A stretch of 45,223 nt of DNA. Source: UBA3792 sp964426415 (lineage in GTDB: Bacteria > Bacillota > Clostridia > Christensenellales > CAG-138). Where the stretch lies: contig CAYRQM010000013.1 in assembly GCA_964426415.1 (NCBI GenBank), forward strand, positions 1-45,223, in the 5' to 3' direction. This document shows, piece after piece, positions 14,225 to 23,088 of the stretch (position 1 is its first letter; the number at the start of each line of letters is the position of its first letter). The translations under genes were made by a program, and so were the position numbers. The notes beneath the pieces were generated by a model that was not told the DNA's origin, ran no database searches, and saw nothing but the letters and a program-made list of their open reading frames with translations.

Positions 14225-16108
14225 TTAACCTTTCCTACGGCGTTTGTCAACAGCATTCTTTGGTCGTTTTTCGCTTTTCTTCCCCAAAGCGGGGGATTTT
14301 TCTTGTCGTTCGGGCAAAACCAGCGCGCCCGCATGGGTGCCGATGAGGTCTTCACGCCCGCATTGCCGCAGCGCCTTGCGCACCAGCGCGAAATTGCGCG
14401 GCAGGAAAAACTGCATCAGTGCCCGCTGCATCGCTTTTTCTTGTTCGGTGCGCGGTACATAAACCGATTCGCCCGTGCGCGGATCCAGCCCCGTATAGTA
14501 CATGCAGGTGGAAACCGTGCCCGGCGTGGGATAGAAATCCTGCACCTGTTCGGGGCGGTGCCCCGTCTTTTTGAGATACTCCGCCAAGGCAATCGCGTCG
14601 TTGAGGTCGCAGCCCGGATGGGAGCTCATCAGATACGGCACCAAATATTGTTTCATGCCCAGCTTGTCGTTGCGTTGCTTGTACCGCTTGGCAAACTGCT
14701 CGTACAGGGCGTGGGGCGGTTTGTTCATATAATAGAGCGTGCGGTCTGCGATGTGCTCCGGCGCCACCTTGAGCTGCCCGCTGATGTGGTACTTGACCAG
14801 CTCGTTCAAGAACGAATCGTCCTTGTCGTACAGAACGTAGTCGAAGCGCACGCCCGAACGCACAAAGACTTTTTTTACGCCCGGCACGGCGCGCAGCTTT
14901 TTGAGAAGCGCCACATAATCCGTATGGGAGACCTGCAAATTTTGACAGCGCTCGTAGCCGATGCAGGCGCGGTTTTTGCAGACGCCGCACTTAAGCTGTT
15001 TTTCGCAGGCGGGCTGGCGGAAGTTGGCGGTGGGGCCGCCCACGTCGTGGATGTAGCCCTTAAAATGCGGGTTTTTCGTCATGTCCTTTGCTTCGTTCAA
15101 AATGGACGCATGGCTGCGGGACGTGACGACGCGGCCTTGATGGAACGTCAGCGCGCAGAAATTGCACCCGCCGAAGCAGCCGCGGCAGGAGGTGATGGAA
15201 AATTCGACCTCGGAAAGAGCGGGAATCGGCGCCCGATAGGACGGATGGGGCAGCCGTGTAAACGGCAGCGCGTACACCGCGTCCAGCTCGGCGGTGGACA
15301 GCGGCATTTGGGGCGGATTCGCCACCAAGCAGCCCTTTTCGTGCGGCTGGATGAGGCGGCGTCCGCGCACCGCGTCCTGTTCTTCGGATTGGATTTTGAA
15401 CGCTTCCATGTAGCGGCGCTTGTCGGCTGCCACCTCTTGGAAGGACGGCAGCAACACGGCGTCGGGGCACTCGGACGGGTCGTTGACGCGGAAGCAGGTG
15501 CCTGCCACGTCGCGGATTTCGCGGACGGGCGTACCCGCGTCCAAGGCTTCCGCCAAGGCGACGATGCTGCGCTCGCCCATGCCATACATGAGAATGTCGG
15601 CGCAGGCGTCGTACAGGATGGAATGGCGGACGCGATCGTCCCAATAGTCGTAATGCGCGAAGCGGCGCAGGCTTGCCTCCAGCCCGCCAATCAAAACGGG
15701 AACGTGCGGGTACGCTTCGCGGCAGCGGTTGGCATAGACGATGACGGCGCGATCCGGTCTGGCGCCCGCTTTGCCGCCGGGCGTATACGCATCGTCGGTG
15801 CGGCGCCGCTTGGCGACGGTGTAGTGATCGACCATGGAATCTAAGTTGCCCGACGATACCAAAAATGCCAATCGCGGCTTGCCCAGCGCGCGAAACGCCT
15901 GTACGTCGTGCCAATCGGGCTGCGCCAAAATGCCCACGGAGAACCCGTGACTTTGCAGCACCCGTGCGATGATGGCGGCGCCGAAGCTGGGATGGTCGAT
16001 GTAGGCGTCGCCGCAGACGTAAACAAAATCAAGCCCGTCGAATCCGCGGGCTTTGCATTCGTCTGCCGTCAAGGGCGGTATGGTCAAGATGGGGGTGCAC
16101 TGCTTCAT
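14225..16108 (-). CDS. YgiQ family radical SAM protein (UPF0313)
   Basis: A 627-residue protein with an N-terminal B12-binding-like region (FDGLDFVYVCGDAYIDHPSFG) and a radical SAM core whose Cx3Cx2C cluster motif is CFGGCNFC. Extra cysteines follow in the middle (CEKQLKCGVCKNRACIGYERC), typical for YgiQ and possibly binding a second cluster. The C-terminus is a basic, lysine-rich tail. The reaction catalysed is not known for the family. It overlaps the divIVA stop by 4 bases (ATGA) and ends 8 bases before DUF177, so it belongs to this operon. Confidence 0.94.
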   Translation of the reverse strand: MKQCTPILTIPPLTADECKARGFDGLDFVYVCGDAYIDHPSFGAAIIARVLQSHGFSVGILAQPDWHDVQAFRALGKPRLAFLVSSGNLDSMVDHYTVAKRRRTDDAYTPGGKAGARPDRAVIVYANRCREAYPHVPVLIGGLEASLRRFAHYDYWDDRVRHSILYDACADILMYGMGERSIVALAEALDAGTPVREIRDVAGTCFRVNDPSECPDAVLLPSFQEVAADKRRYMEAFKIQSEEQDAVRGRRLIQPHEKGCLVANPPQMPLSTAELDAVYALPFTRLPHPSYRAPIPALSEVEFSITSCRGCFGGCNFCALTFHQGRVVTSRSHASILNEAKDMTKNPHFKGYIHDVGGPTANFRQPACEKQLKCGVCKNRACIGYERCQNLQVSHTDYVALLKKLRAVPGVKKVFVRSGVRFDYVLYDKDDSFLNELVKYHISGQLKVAPEHIADRTLYYMNKPPHALYEQFAKRYKQRNDKLGMKQYLVPYLMSSHPGCDLNDAIALAEYLKKTGHRPEQVQDFYPTPGTVSTCMYYTGLDPRTGESVYVPRTEQEKAMQRALMQFFLPRNFALVRKALRQCGREDLIGTHAGALVLPERQEKSPALGKKSEKRPKNAVDKRRRKG

Positions 16109-16431
16109 GGCTGCGGGGTGCGTTCCTGCGCCTTGGGCGACATCCGTTGGATGCGCTCTTCGTCCTCCTTGGCGCGCTTGCGCTCCTCCTCGCTGACCGT
16201 CGCATGGGGCGAGATAGGCTCTACCACCTGCTCGACGGGCGTTTGGGTGCGGCGTTCGCCGGTGATTTCGGAGACCAGATACTCGATGGTGGACACCATC
16301 TCGCGTCGCTCCTGCTCCATTTGACGCAGCTGCACGATCAATTGATCCAGATAACGATCCACATCCTCGCGGTCGTACCCGAACAGAGATTTTTTGAATT
16401 CTTTGTTGGCGATGTTGTCTGCCTTGATCAT
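16105..16431 (-). CDS. DivIVA-domain protein
   Basis: A 108-residue protein with the DivIVA N-terminal domain: a short polar opening with KKSLFGYDREDVDRYLDQL (about residues 13-31), then a coiled coil to about residue 55. DivIVA proteins bind curved membrane at septa and poles through this domain. The chain is short, about half the length of Bacillus DivIVA, and ends in a charged proline-containing tail, so it may be a GpsB-like or shortened adaptor. It lies between sepF and ygiQ, which supports a division role. Confidence 0.88.
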   Translation of the reverse strand: MIKADNIANKEFKKSLFGYDREDVDRYLDQLIVQLRQMEQERREMVSTIEYLVSEITGERRTQTPVEQVVEPISPHATVSEEERKRAKEDEERIQRMSPKAQERTPQP

Positions 16432-16449
16432 GGATGCGCCTTCTGTCGC

Positions 16450-16863
16450 TTACATCTCGCGGTAGGAATCGTCGCCGTTGTCCACCACGTCACAGTCGGG
16501 CGGCGCCGCCAAGAAAATGCCGCGGGAGACTTTGTTGATGGTGCCGTCCAGCGCGTAGACCGCGCCCAGCAGAAAATCGAGTACGCGCTGCGCGCACGCG
16601 CCGTCCAGCTCTTCCATGTTGACGATCACGGGCTTGCGGCTCTTGAGATTGTCTACAATGTTTTGCGCATCGTCGTAGCATACGGGATGGTAGACGATCA
16701 TCTTCATTGCAGGAATGCTGGGCATCGGCTGCGATGTGCCGCCGCCGACAAGCTGATTTTCTTTGCGTTTGGTACGCGGGGCAGGCTGCTGGGGCTGCTG
16801 CTCCTCTTGGATGGCTTCTTCTTCGGAATCTTCCAACCCGATGAAGTTCAAAAACTTACCCAT
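16450..16863 (-). CDS. sepF: Cell division protein SepF
   Basis: A 137-residue protein. SepF anchors FtsZ to the membrane in Gram-positive bacteria and polymerises into rings. The N-terminal amphipathic stretch MGKFLNFIGL is present, followed by a flexible Glu/Gln/Pro linker to about residue 45. The SepF core follows (MKMIVYHPVCYDDAQNIVD..SRKPVIVNMEEL...LDFLLGAVYALDG). Its start overlaps the end of yggS by 8 bases. The yggS-sepF-divIVA order matches the ylm cluster of Gram-positive division loci. Confidence 0.95.
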   Translation of the reverse strand: MGKFLNFIGLEDSEEEAIQEEQQPQQPAPRTKRKENQLVGGGTSQPMPSIPAMKMIVYHPVCYDDAQNIVDNLKSRKPVIVNMEELDGACAQRVLDFLLGAVYALDGTINKVSRGIFLAAPPDCDVVDNGDDSYREM

Positions 16864-17563
16864 TGTGTGTTCCTCCCAAATAATTTCTTGCGCCGAAGAT
16901 GGCGCTGCCGACCCGCACCATCGTCGCGCCTTCCTCGATTGCCACGGGGTAGTCGTGGCTCATGCCCATGGAAAGCGTGTCGATCGGCAGGGTCGGATTG
17001 TCCTGCTGTATGGTTTCAAACAGCCGTCGCATCCGCCGAAAGTGTACGCGAACCGTCTCGTCGTCCGAAACGGGTGGCACGCACATCAGCCCGCGCAGCC
17101 GCACCTGCGGCAGCTTAGCCATGTGCGCGATGAGCAGGGGCACGTCCTTGACGTCCACGCCGCCCTTTTGCGGCTCGTCGCCGATATTGACCTCGATCAA
17201 CACGTCTTGCACGTTCCCGTGCCGCGCCGCAAACGACGCGATGGCGTCCAAAAGCGACAAGCGATCGACGGACTGAATCAAATCGGCAATTCCACAGATA
17301 TATTTTACCTTGTTCGTTTGCAGTTGTCCAATGAAATGCTTGTCCAGATGGTTGTTTTCATAGAAATTTAACTTTTCGGTGAACTCTTGGGCGTGATTTT
17401 CGCCAATCGCGGTCACGCCTGCCGCCACCGCCTCCGCGATACGCGCCGTTTCGACATATTTGGTGACGGCGACAAGCCGCACCGCGTCGTCCGCCCGCCC
17501 GCTGCGCACGCAGGCGTCGTGCATGGTTTCCCGCACGCGCAGAACCTGCTCGAAGATGGACAT
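16856..17563 (-). CDS. YggS/PROSC family PLP-binding protein
   Basis: A 235-residue single-domain PLP protein with the alanine-racemase N-terminal fold, thought to keep PLP and amino/keto acids in balance. The PLP lysine is in LVAVTKYVE (about residue 35). The family motifs GENHAQEF, HFIGQLQTNK and LSMGMSHDYPVAIEEGATMVRVGSAIFG are intact. It lies 9 bases after the HlyD-like gene and overlaps sepF, its usual partner in Firmicutes. Confidence 0.95.
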   Translation of the reverse strand: MSIFEQVLRVRETMHDACVRSGRADDAVRLVAVTKYVETARIAEAVAAGVTAIGENHAQEFTEKLNFYENNHLDKHFIGQLQTNKVKYICGIADLIQSVDRLSLLDAIASFAARHGNVQDVLIEVNIGDEPQKGGVDVKDVPLLIAHMAKLPQVRLRGLMCVPPVSDDETVRVHFRRMRRLFETIQQDNPTLPIDTLSMGMSHDYPVAIEEGATMVRVGSAIFGARNYLGGTHNG

Positions 17564-17572
17564 AGCGCCTCC

Positions 17573-18781
17573 TTAATTGCCGGACGTGTCCGGCGTGCGA
17601 TACTTGACGCCCTCATGCAGCGTGACCGATTCGTCACGCGCCCAGATGATGGCGTTTTTGCCGTCCGAACCGGCAATGTATACGGCGATGGGCTGATACC
17701 CCTTGTCGGTCTTGATGGTCACATACGGGACGCCCGCCGTGTACGAGATGTAGTCGATGGGCACATACGTTCCCGAAACGCTGTATTGGATGTTGATTTT
17801 GACCACACGCGCCGTCAAAACGGGCTGCACGTCGCTGTGCACCTCCAACACATACATGACGCCGCTGGCAGCGTCCTTCTCGGCGATGACTTCGCCCGCA
17901 TAGCTGCCGCCGATTCCGCTGATGGTGAAGGGATACGACTGCAGCGGCATCAGACGTTGGTCGGACTGATCGTCCACGACAAACGCCACATACCACACAT
18001 TGGGGTCGGTCACGATGCGATAGTTGAAATTGTCGTCGTCCACCGCTGTGGACGTGGACGCCAAGACGCGCTTGACCTGCGAAACGGTCAAGGCATTGAC
18101 GTCCTTGAGCGTTTCTTCGTTGCCGTCGGTGTAAAAGCTGATGTAGCCGTTGTATTCGCTCGTCACGGTGCGGGTGGTGTTTTGCGCGAACGCCGTTTCG
18201 AGCGCAGTCACTTGGTCGATGGCGGTCTGCACCAAGGAAAGGTCGGACAGACACGCGATCATCGCTTCGCGGCGCGCCGCCAAATGCACCACAAGCTGCT
18301 CCTCCAGATAGGAATACGATGCGGTGGACGTGCCGTTGGTGATGGCGCGCAGCTGGGTGCAGATTTGCTCGATGGCGTCGGTGTAGACCGTGACGCTTTC
18401 GGGCATCGTGCCGCTGTATGCCGTCAGGATGAGGGACTTGAGCTGGGAATACAGCGCCGCCTCCTGCGTGCAAAGCTCGGTCAGCGCGCTCTCGTAGGTG
18501 TAGGAATACAGCGCGGCGATTGTGTCTCCCTGCTGCACCGCGGCGCCCTCCTCCGCCAAGATATGGCTGTCGCTGGCGGATTGGGATACGACGCGCTCGC
18601 TGCGAATGACCACGGCGTCGGCATCTACGTCGCAGGTGATGGTGGTGAGCTTCATTTTGCGCACGTTGCCCGTCACCTTGCGCAGCAGCACGATCGCGCC
18701 CACCACAAACACCACCAGCAAAATGACGCTGATGGTGGCGACGATATAGAACCGTCTACTGGGCTTATAGGTCTTTTCCAA
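17573..18781 (-). CDS. HlyD-like membrane-anchored protein of the sepF neighbourhood
   Basis: A 402-residue protein with one transmembrane segment near residues 11-34 after a short basic N-terminus, so the bulk is extracellular. A lipoyl/barrel-like segment follows (ADAVVIRSERVVSQSA...GAAVQQGDTIAALYS), then a helical region (about 110-220) and C-terminal beta-rich repeats, the layout of HlyD-type adaptors. Similar genes sit beside yggS-sepF in Clostridia. No efflux pump genes are nearby, so transport is not implied; a cell-envelope or division role is inference. The start appears to be TTG (18779-18781) with GAGGT ahead, inside the end of the dUTPase-like gene. Confidence 0.75.
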   Translation of the reverse strand: MEKTYKPSRRFYIVATISVILLVVFVVGAIVLLRKVTGNVRKMKLTTITCDVDADAVVIRSERVVSQSASDSHILAEEGAAVQQGDTIAALYSYTYESALTELCTQEAALYSQLKSLILTAYSGTMPESVTVYTDAIEQICTQLRAITNGTSTASYSYLEEQLVVHLAARREAMIACLSDLSLVQTAIDQVTALETAFAQNTTRTVTSEYNGYISFYTDGNEETLKDVNALTVSQVKRVLASTSTAVDDDNFNYRIVTDPNVWYVAFVVDDQSDQRLMPLQSYPFTISGIGGSYAGEVIAEKDAASGVMYVLEVHSDVQPVLTARVVKINIQYSVSGTYVPIDYISYTAGVPYVTIKTDKGYQPIAVYIAGSDGKNAIIWARDESVTLHEGVKYRTPDTSGN

Positions 18782-19178
18782 CTGCGCTTACCTCATACCC
18801 CGTTTTTGTGGAGCGCCCGTTTTGTCGATCGAAATTCTCTTGATTTTTGGCTACATACCCCAAATAGAGGTCGTCCGCCGACATGCCGCTGCGCAGGCAC
18901 ATGCTGACGAAAAAGTGCAGCACGTCCACCAGTTCTTCGGAGATGGCGGATGCGTCCAGCGGCTTGGGGTTCTTCCACCATTTGTAGTTCAGCTCGTTGA
19001 GCAGCTCGGTCAGCTCGTCCATCGTGGCAAGGATGTCCTTTTGCATCCACACCTCGTAGGGAAACGACAGCCCGCGCCGTGCGGAAATGTCCGCATCCAG
19101 CAGCTGCTGCATGGCAAAAATCTGTTCGAGCTTATCCGTTTGCGTTCCCGTCGTCGGGCACGGTTGCTTGTCTGTCAT
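18765..19178 (-). CDS. All-alpha dUTPase-like nucleotide pyrophosphatase
   Basis: A 137-residue protein resembling the dimeric all-alpha dUTPase/MazG group, which hydrolyses dUTP or related nucleotides. Conserved blocks are DKLEQIFAMQQLLDADI, the metal-binding pair DELTELLNELNYKWWKNPK and EELVDVLHFFVSMCL, and the tail AKNQENFDRQNG. The ATG at 19178 is inferred from the domain boundary and has GGTGG upstream; it overlaps the M16 gene by 47 bases, which is large. A shorter start inside the domain (AMQQLL) would remove conserved helix 1. Substrate is inferred from family resemblance. Confidence 0.85.
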   Translation of the reverse strand: MTDKQPCPTTGTQTDKLEQIFAMQQLLDADISARRGLSFPYEVWMQKDILATMDELTELLNELNYKWWKNPKPLDASAISEELVDVLHFFVSMCLRSGMSADDLYLGYVAKNQENFDRQNGRSTKTGYEVSAVGKDL

Positions 19179-20451
19179 GTTCGTTCCACCAATCCTGTAT
19201 GCGGGATTCGAGCGCCGCTTTGCAAGACTTGAGACGGCCAACGGCGGCAAATGCGCCAAGCTCCTTTTGAAACACCGTCTTGCAGATGCGCTCCACATCC
19301 TGCATTGTAACACATTCGATGCGGTTTAGGGTAGTCTCTAAATGATATTCTTTTCCGAGAAGCAGCATATTTTTGCCGAGCGCGTTCATGTGCGCCATGC
19401 TGCTCTCCATGCCAAGCAGGAATCCGCCCTTGAGCTGCTGCTTGCAGCGGGCAAACTCCTCCTCCGTAAAGCCGTTTTGCAGCAAGTCGTCGATCTCCTC
19501 CAGCATGAGCCGCAGCACCTCTACGGCTTGCGCGTCGCTGCTGCCCGCATACAGGCACAGATTGCCCGTGCCGCGGTACGACATGGGATAGGAATAAACC
19601 GAATACGCCAAGCCGCGCTGTTCGCGGATGTGCTGGAACAGCCGCGAGCTCATGCTGCCGCCCAAGATGTTGGAAAGCACCGCAAGCGCGTAGTAGTCCT
19701 CCGTCCCCAGCGCCGCACCCGGAAACACGAGACAGGTGTTGACCTGCTCCACGTCCTTTTGCACCAAGTCGGTGCGCAGTCCGCCCTGTGGCGTCACCTT
19801 GGGCACGGGATGCAGCGTGCTGTGCGCTGCGGATGCAAACGATTGCTCCAACAGCGCAAGCAGCGTGTCGCGGGAAAAGCTGCCCGCCACGGCGATGACC
19901 ATGTTCTCGGCGGTGTAGTGCTTTTGCATATAAGAAACCAAGTCCTCCCGCGAAAGCCCCTGTACCGATTTCTCGGTGCCCAAGATCTCTCCGCAAAGCG
20001 GCGTGTCGGCAAAATATGCGCTGCCCGCCCGTTCAAACACCAAGTCCTCCGGGCTGTCCGCCGTCATGGCGATCTCCTCCAGCACCACGCCCTTCTCGCG
20101 CGCGATGTCCTCCGCGGCAAGCGTGCTGTGCAGCACGATGTCCGCCAGCATATCCACCGCCTTTTCTAAATCTTCGCCCAGCGCCTTGACGTGGTAGCAG
20201 GTGCATTCCTTGGACGTGAACGCGTTAAGGTTGCCGCCGATGGCGTCCATCTCCGCCGCGATTTGGGCGGCGGTGCGCCGCTTTGTGCCCTTAAAGAGCA
20301 TGTGTTCGATGAAGTGGGAGATGCCCGCAATGCGTGCGGATTCAAAGACCGAGCCCGCGTTGACCCATACGCCCACCGCCACCGAAGCGACGCCGTCCAT
20401 GGGCTCCAACACCACGCGAATGCCGTTTTGCAATGTGATTGTTTCTGTCAT
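19132..20451 (-). CDS. M16 family zinc peptidase
   Basis: A 439-residue insulinase/processing-peptidase-type protein. The inverted zinc motif HxxEH is in ISHFIEHMLFKGTKRR (about residues 45-60), and the downstream zinc-ligand glutamate region is EEIAMTADSPEDL. The second half contains the non-catalytic M16 domain with REQRGLAYSVYSYP. Gram-positive relatives (mlpA/ymxG type) lie next to pnp, as here. Substrates are unknown. The start at 20451 has GGAGG before it, only 18 bases beyond the pnp terminator tract. Confidence 0.94.
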   Translation of the reverse strand: MTETITLQNGIRVVLEPMDGVASVAVGVWVNAGSVFESARIAGISHFIEHMLFKGTKRRTAAQIAAEMDAIGGNLNAFTSKECTCYHVKALGEDLEKAVDMLADIVLHSTLAAEDIAREKGVVLEEIAMTADSPEDLVFERAGSAYFADTPLCGEILGTEKSVQGLSREDLVSYMQKHYTAENMVIAVAGSFSRDTLLALLEQSFASAAHSTLHPVPKVTPQGGLRTDLVQKDVEQVNTCLVFPGAALGTEDYYALAVLSNILGGSMSSRLFQHIREQRGLAYSVYSYPMSYRGTGNLCLYAGSSDAQAVEVLRLMLEEIDDLLQNGFTEEEFARCKQQLKGGFLLGMESSMAHMNALGKNMLLLGKEYHLETTLNRIECVTMQDVERICKTVFQKELGAFAAVGRLKSCKAALESRIQDWWNEHDRQATVPDDGNANG

Positions 20452-20469
20452 AGTTGAACCTCCGTGATG

Positions 20470-20500
20470 AAAAAGGGGGACAGAAGTGGAATCTGCCCCC
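20470..20500 (-). terminator. Intrinsic terminator after pnp
   Basis: A GGGGG...CCCCC stem with an added CAGA/TCTG helix and one bulged base (20475-20500) is followed on the minus strand by TTTTT (20470-20474). The M16 start codon follows 18 bases later, so M16 expression must come from readthrough or an unseen promoter. Confidence 0.85.
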
Positions 20501-20523
20501 TCGTATCGCTATTGTGTTCGTTC

Positions 20524-22623
20524 TTACTCGGCATTATCCGCAGGAAGCAAATCCTTGCGGGTCAAGCTGATTTTTCCCGTCTTCGGGTCGATTTCGATGA
20601 CCCGCACCAGCACTTGGTCGCCCAAGTTGAGGACGTCTTCGACCTTCGCAATGCGCTCCTTGGCGATGCGCGAAATGTGCAGCAGCCCATCGGTGCCGGG
20701 CTTGAGGTTGACAAACGCGCCGAAGTCCTTGATGCCCACAACGGTACCCAAGTAGACCTTGCCGACTTCGATTTCTTCGACGATGCCGTCGATGATGCGC
20801 TTGGCTTCCGCCGCAGCCGATGCGTCGGGCGATGCGATGAACACGGAGCCGTCGTCTTCGATGTCGATTTTGACGCCGGTCTGCGCGATGATGCCGTTGA
20901 TGACCTTGCCGCCGCTGCCGATGACCTCACGGATCTTGTCCGGGTTGATCTTGAAGCTGATGATGCGCGGTGCGTAGGGCGACAGCTCTGCGCGGGGCGC
21001 TTGGATGGTTTCTGCCATCTTGTCCAGAATGAACAGTCTGCCCTTGCGCGCCTGCTCCAATGCACGGGTCAAGATCTCGCGGTCGATGCCCTTGATCTTG
21101 ATGTCCATTTGGATGGCGGTGATGCCTTCGCGGGTGCCTGCCACTTTGAAGTCCATATCGCCCAAGAAGTCTTCGAGGCCTTGGATGTCGGTCAGAATTG
21201 CCAAATTGCCGCTGTCAACGTCCTTGATCAGACCCATGGCAACGCCTGCGACGGGCTTTTTGAGGGGCACGCCCGCATCCATCAATGCCAACGTGCTGGC
21301 GCAAATGGACGCCTGCGACGTGGAACCATTCGAGCTGATGACCTCGGAAACGAGGCGGATGCAGTACGGGAATTCCTCTTCGGAGGGGATCATGGGCAGC
21401 AATGCGCGCTCTGCCAATGCGCCGTGGCCGATTTCGCGGCGGCCGGGGCTGCGAACGGGACGTGTCTCGCCCGTGCTGTACGGCGGCATGTTGTATTGAT
21501 GCATGTACCGCTTGGAGTCTTCGGGCGAAATGCCGTCCAGCATCTGCGCTTCGGAGATGGTGCCAAGGGTAGCGATGGTCATGACCTGCGTCTGTCCACG
21601 GGTGAACACGCCGCTGCCATGGGTGCGCTCCAAGATGCCCACTTCGCTCCAGATGGGGCGAATCTCATCCTGCGCACGACCGTCGGGACGAATCTTTTTG
21701 TTGATGATTTTGTCCCGCATGACTTCCTTTTCCATTTGGTAGAGGATGGCTGCGATGTCCTTGGCGCAATCGGGATCGGACTCTAAAAACGCTGCCTGCG
21801 TTTCGGCGTTGACCTGCTCGGTGCGGGTTTCGCGCTCCTTGCGGTCGAAGGTGTCCATCTGCCAAACGACCTTGTCCATGGCAAACGCACGCACACGCGC
21901 ATCCAAATCGGCGTCGGGCTTGTGGATGTTGACTTCCATCTTGGGCTTGCCGACCTCTGCTTGAATCGTGTCGATGAAGGCGACGATCTTTTTGATTTCT
22001 TCGTGGGCGAACAGGATGGCGCCCAGCATTTCTTCTTCGGTGACTTCCTTTGCGCCTGCTTCGACCATCATGACCGCGTCACGCGTGCCCGCAACCGTCA
22101 GCTGCAGCAAGCTCTTTTCGCGCTGTGCGCTGTCGGGGTTGAGAATGTATGCGCCGTCGATCATGCCAACCGCCACAGCGCCCGTGGGGCCTGCGAACGG
22201 TGCGTTGGAGATGGACAGGGCGATGGACGAGCCGATCATGGCAAGGATGTCGGGCTGTACGTCTTGGTTGACGGACAGCACGGTGGCGATGACCTGTACG
22301 TCGTTGTAGAACCCTTTCGGGAACAGCGGACGCAGCGGACGATCGATGAGACGATCGGTCAGAATGGCCTTCTCGGAGGGACGGCCTTCGCGCTTGATGA
22401 ATCCGCCCGGAATCTTGCCGACGGCATACATCTTTTCTTCAAATTCGATGGACAGCGGCAGAAAATCAACGCCGTCACGGGGCGCCTTCGCCACCGTCGC
22501 GTTGACCATTACCGTGGTGCCGTCGCAGCGCAGCAGGCAATCGCCGCCCGCTTGCTCCGCGTACTTGCCCGTTTCGACGACCAGCTTGCGATCGCCGATC
22601 ATGGTTTCAAATGTTCTTTGCAT
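20524..22623 (-). CDS. pnp: Polyribonucleotide nucleotidyltransferase (PNPase)
   Basis: A 699-residue 3'-to-5' phosphorolytic RNA exonuclease. Two RNase PH domains are present, with conserved blocks FIKREGRPSEKAILTDRLIDRPLRPLFPKGF and RYMHQYNMPPYSTGE. The KH domain has GSGGKVINGI near residue 565, and the C-terminal S1 domain starts near 622 (GKVYLGTVVGIKDFGAFVNLKPG). The start at 22623 (MQRTFET) fits the family; a 12-residue upstream extension to 22659 lacks a ribosome binding site. It follows rpsO, the near-universal arrangement. Confidence 0.97.
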   Translation of the reverse strand: MQRTFETMIGDRKLVVETGKYAEQAGGDCLLRCDGTTVMVNATVAKAPRDGVDFLPLSIEFEEKMYAVGKIPGGFIKREGRPSEKAILTDRLIDRPLRPLFPKGFYNDVQVIATVLSVNQDVQPDILAMIGSSIALSISNAPFAGPTGAVAVGMIDGAYILNPDSAQREKSLLQLTVAGTRDAVMMVEAGAKEVTEEEMLGAILFAHEEIKKIVAFIDTIQAEVGKPKMEVNIHKPDADLDARVRAFAMDKVVWQMDTFDRKERETRTEQVNAETQAAFLESDPDCAKDIAAILYQMEKEVMRDKIINKKIRPDGRAQDEIRPIWSEVGILERTHGSGVFTRGQTQVMTIATLGTISEAQMLDGISPEDSKRYMHQYNMPPYSTGETRPVRSPGRREIGHGALAERALLPMIPSEEEFPYCIRLVSEVISSNGSTSQASICASTLALMDAGVPLKKPVAGVAMGLIKDVDSGNLAILTDIQGLEDFLGDMDFKVAGTREGITAIQMDIKIKGIDREILTRALEQARKGRLFILDKMAETIQAPRAELSPYAPRIISFKINPDKIREVIGSGGKVINGIIAQTGVKIDIEDDGSVFIASPDASAAAEAKRIIDGIVEEIEVGKVYLGTVVGIKDFGAFVNLKPGTDGLLHISRIAKERIAKVEDVLNLGDQVLVRVIEIDPKTGKISLTRKDLLPADNAE

Positions 22624-22700
22624 GTTCTTCTTTTCCTCTTTTTCCTCTTTTATTTCCATTTCAATGAATGCCGATTTTGGGTTGCAGCCGCAAAACGCCG

Positions 22701-22731
22701 AAAAAAAGATAGGCGGGGTAGTACCCCCGCC
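22701..22731 (-). terminator. Intrinsic terminator after rpsO
   Basis: GGCGGGG (22712-22718) and CCCCGCC (22725-22731) pair, and seven T residues follow a short TATC on the minus strand (complement of 22701-22707). It starts 6 bases after rpsO and would separate rpsO from pnp or attenuate pnp. Confidence 0.85.
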
Positions 22732-22737
22732 AAACTT

Positions 22738-22992
22738 TTACTTTCTGAGGCCCAATGCTGCAACGATCGCTCTGTACCGTTCGATGTCTTTTTCTTTGAG
22801 GTAGTTCAACAGGCCTCTGCGGCTGCCGACCATCTTCAAAAGACCGCGACGCGAGTGGTGGTCCTTCTTGTTGAGCTTCAAATGCTCGTTCAGGTGGTTG
22901 ATGCGTTCGGTCAAGAGCGCAATCTGAACTTCGGGAGAACCCGTGTCGCCTTCGTGCAACGCGTACTTGGTGATGATTTCTTGTTTGGTCAT
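22738..22992 (-). CDS. rpsO: 30S ribosomal protein S15
   Basis: An 84-residue primary 16S rRNA-binding protein. MTKQEIITKYALHEGDTGSPEVQ and KKDHHSRRGLLKMVGSRRGLL are the S15 signature. It is slightly shorter than the usual 88-89 residues but appears complete. A strong AGGAGG precedes ATG 22992. It sits between ribF and pnp, the standard Firmicutes order. Confidence 0.97.
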   Translation of the reverse strand: MTKQEIITKYALHEGDTGSPEVQIALLTERINHLNEHLKLNKKDHHSRRGLLKMVGSRRGLLNYLKEKDIERYRAIVAALGLRK

Positions 22993-23088
22993 GATAAAAT
23001 ATCCTCCTATTATTCGTAGCCCCGAAAACTGCGTATGGCGTTGGAGAGTCGCATCAACCCAGTTTACGGTTTAACATTGGTCAGTGTA

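Noticed and set aside
14060..15844. Very long antisense open frame (594 codons) opposite ygiQ
   Set aside because: It is a shadow of the high-GC third-position pattern of ygiQ; the protein sequence shows no domain and the minus-strand gene is clearly real.
17573..18781. HlyD-like gene as part of an efflux pump
   Set aside because: No ABC or RND pump gene is adjacent; the neighbours are division and PLP genes.
22624..22659. 12-residue upstream extension of PNPase (MEIKEEKEEKKN)
   Set aside because: No ribosome binding site before 22659; MQRTFET is the family-like start.
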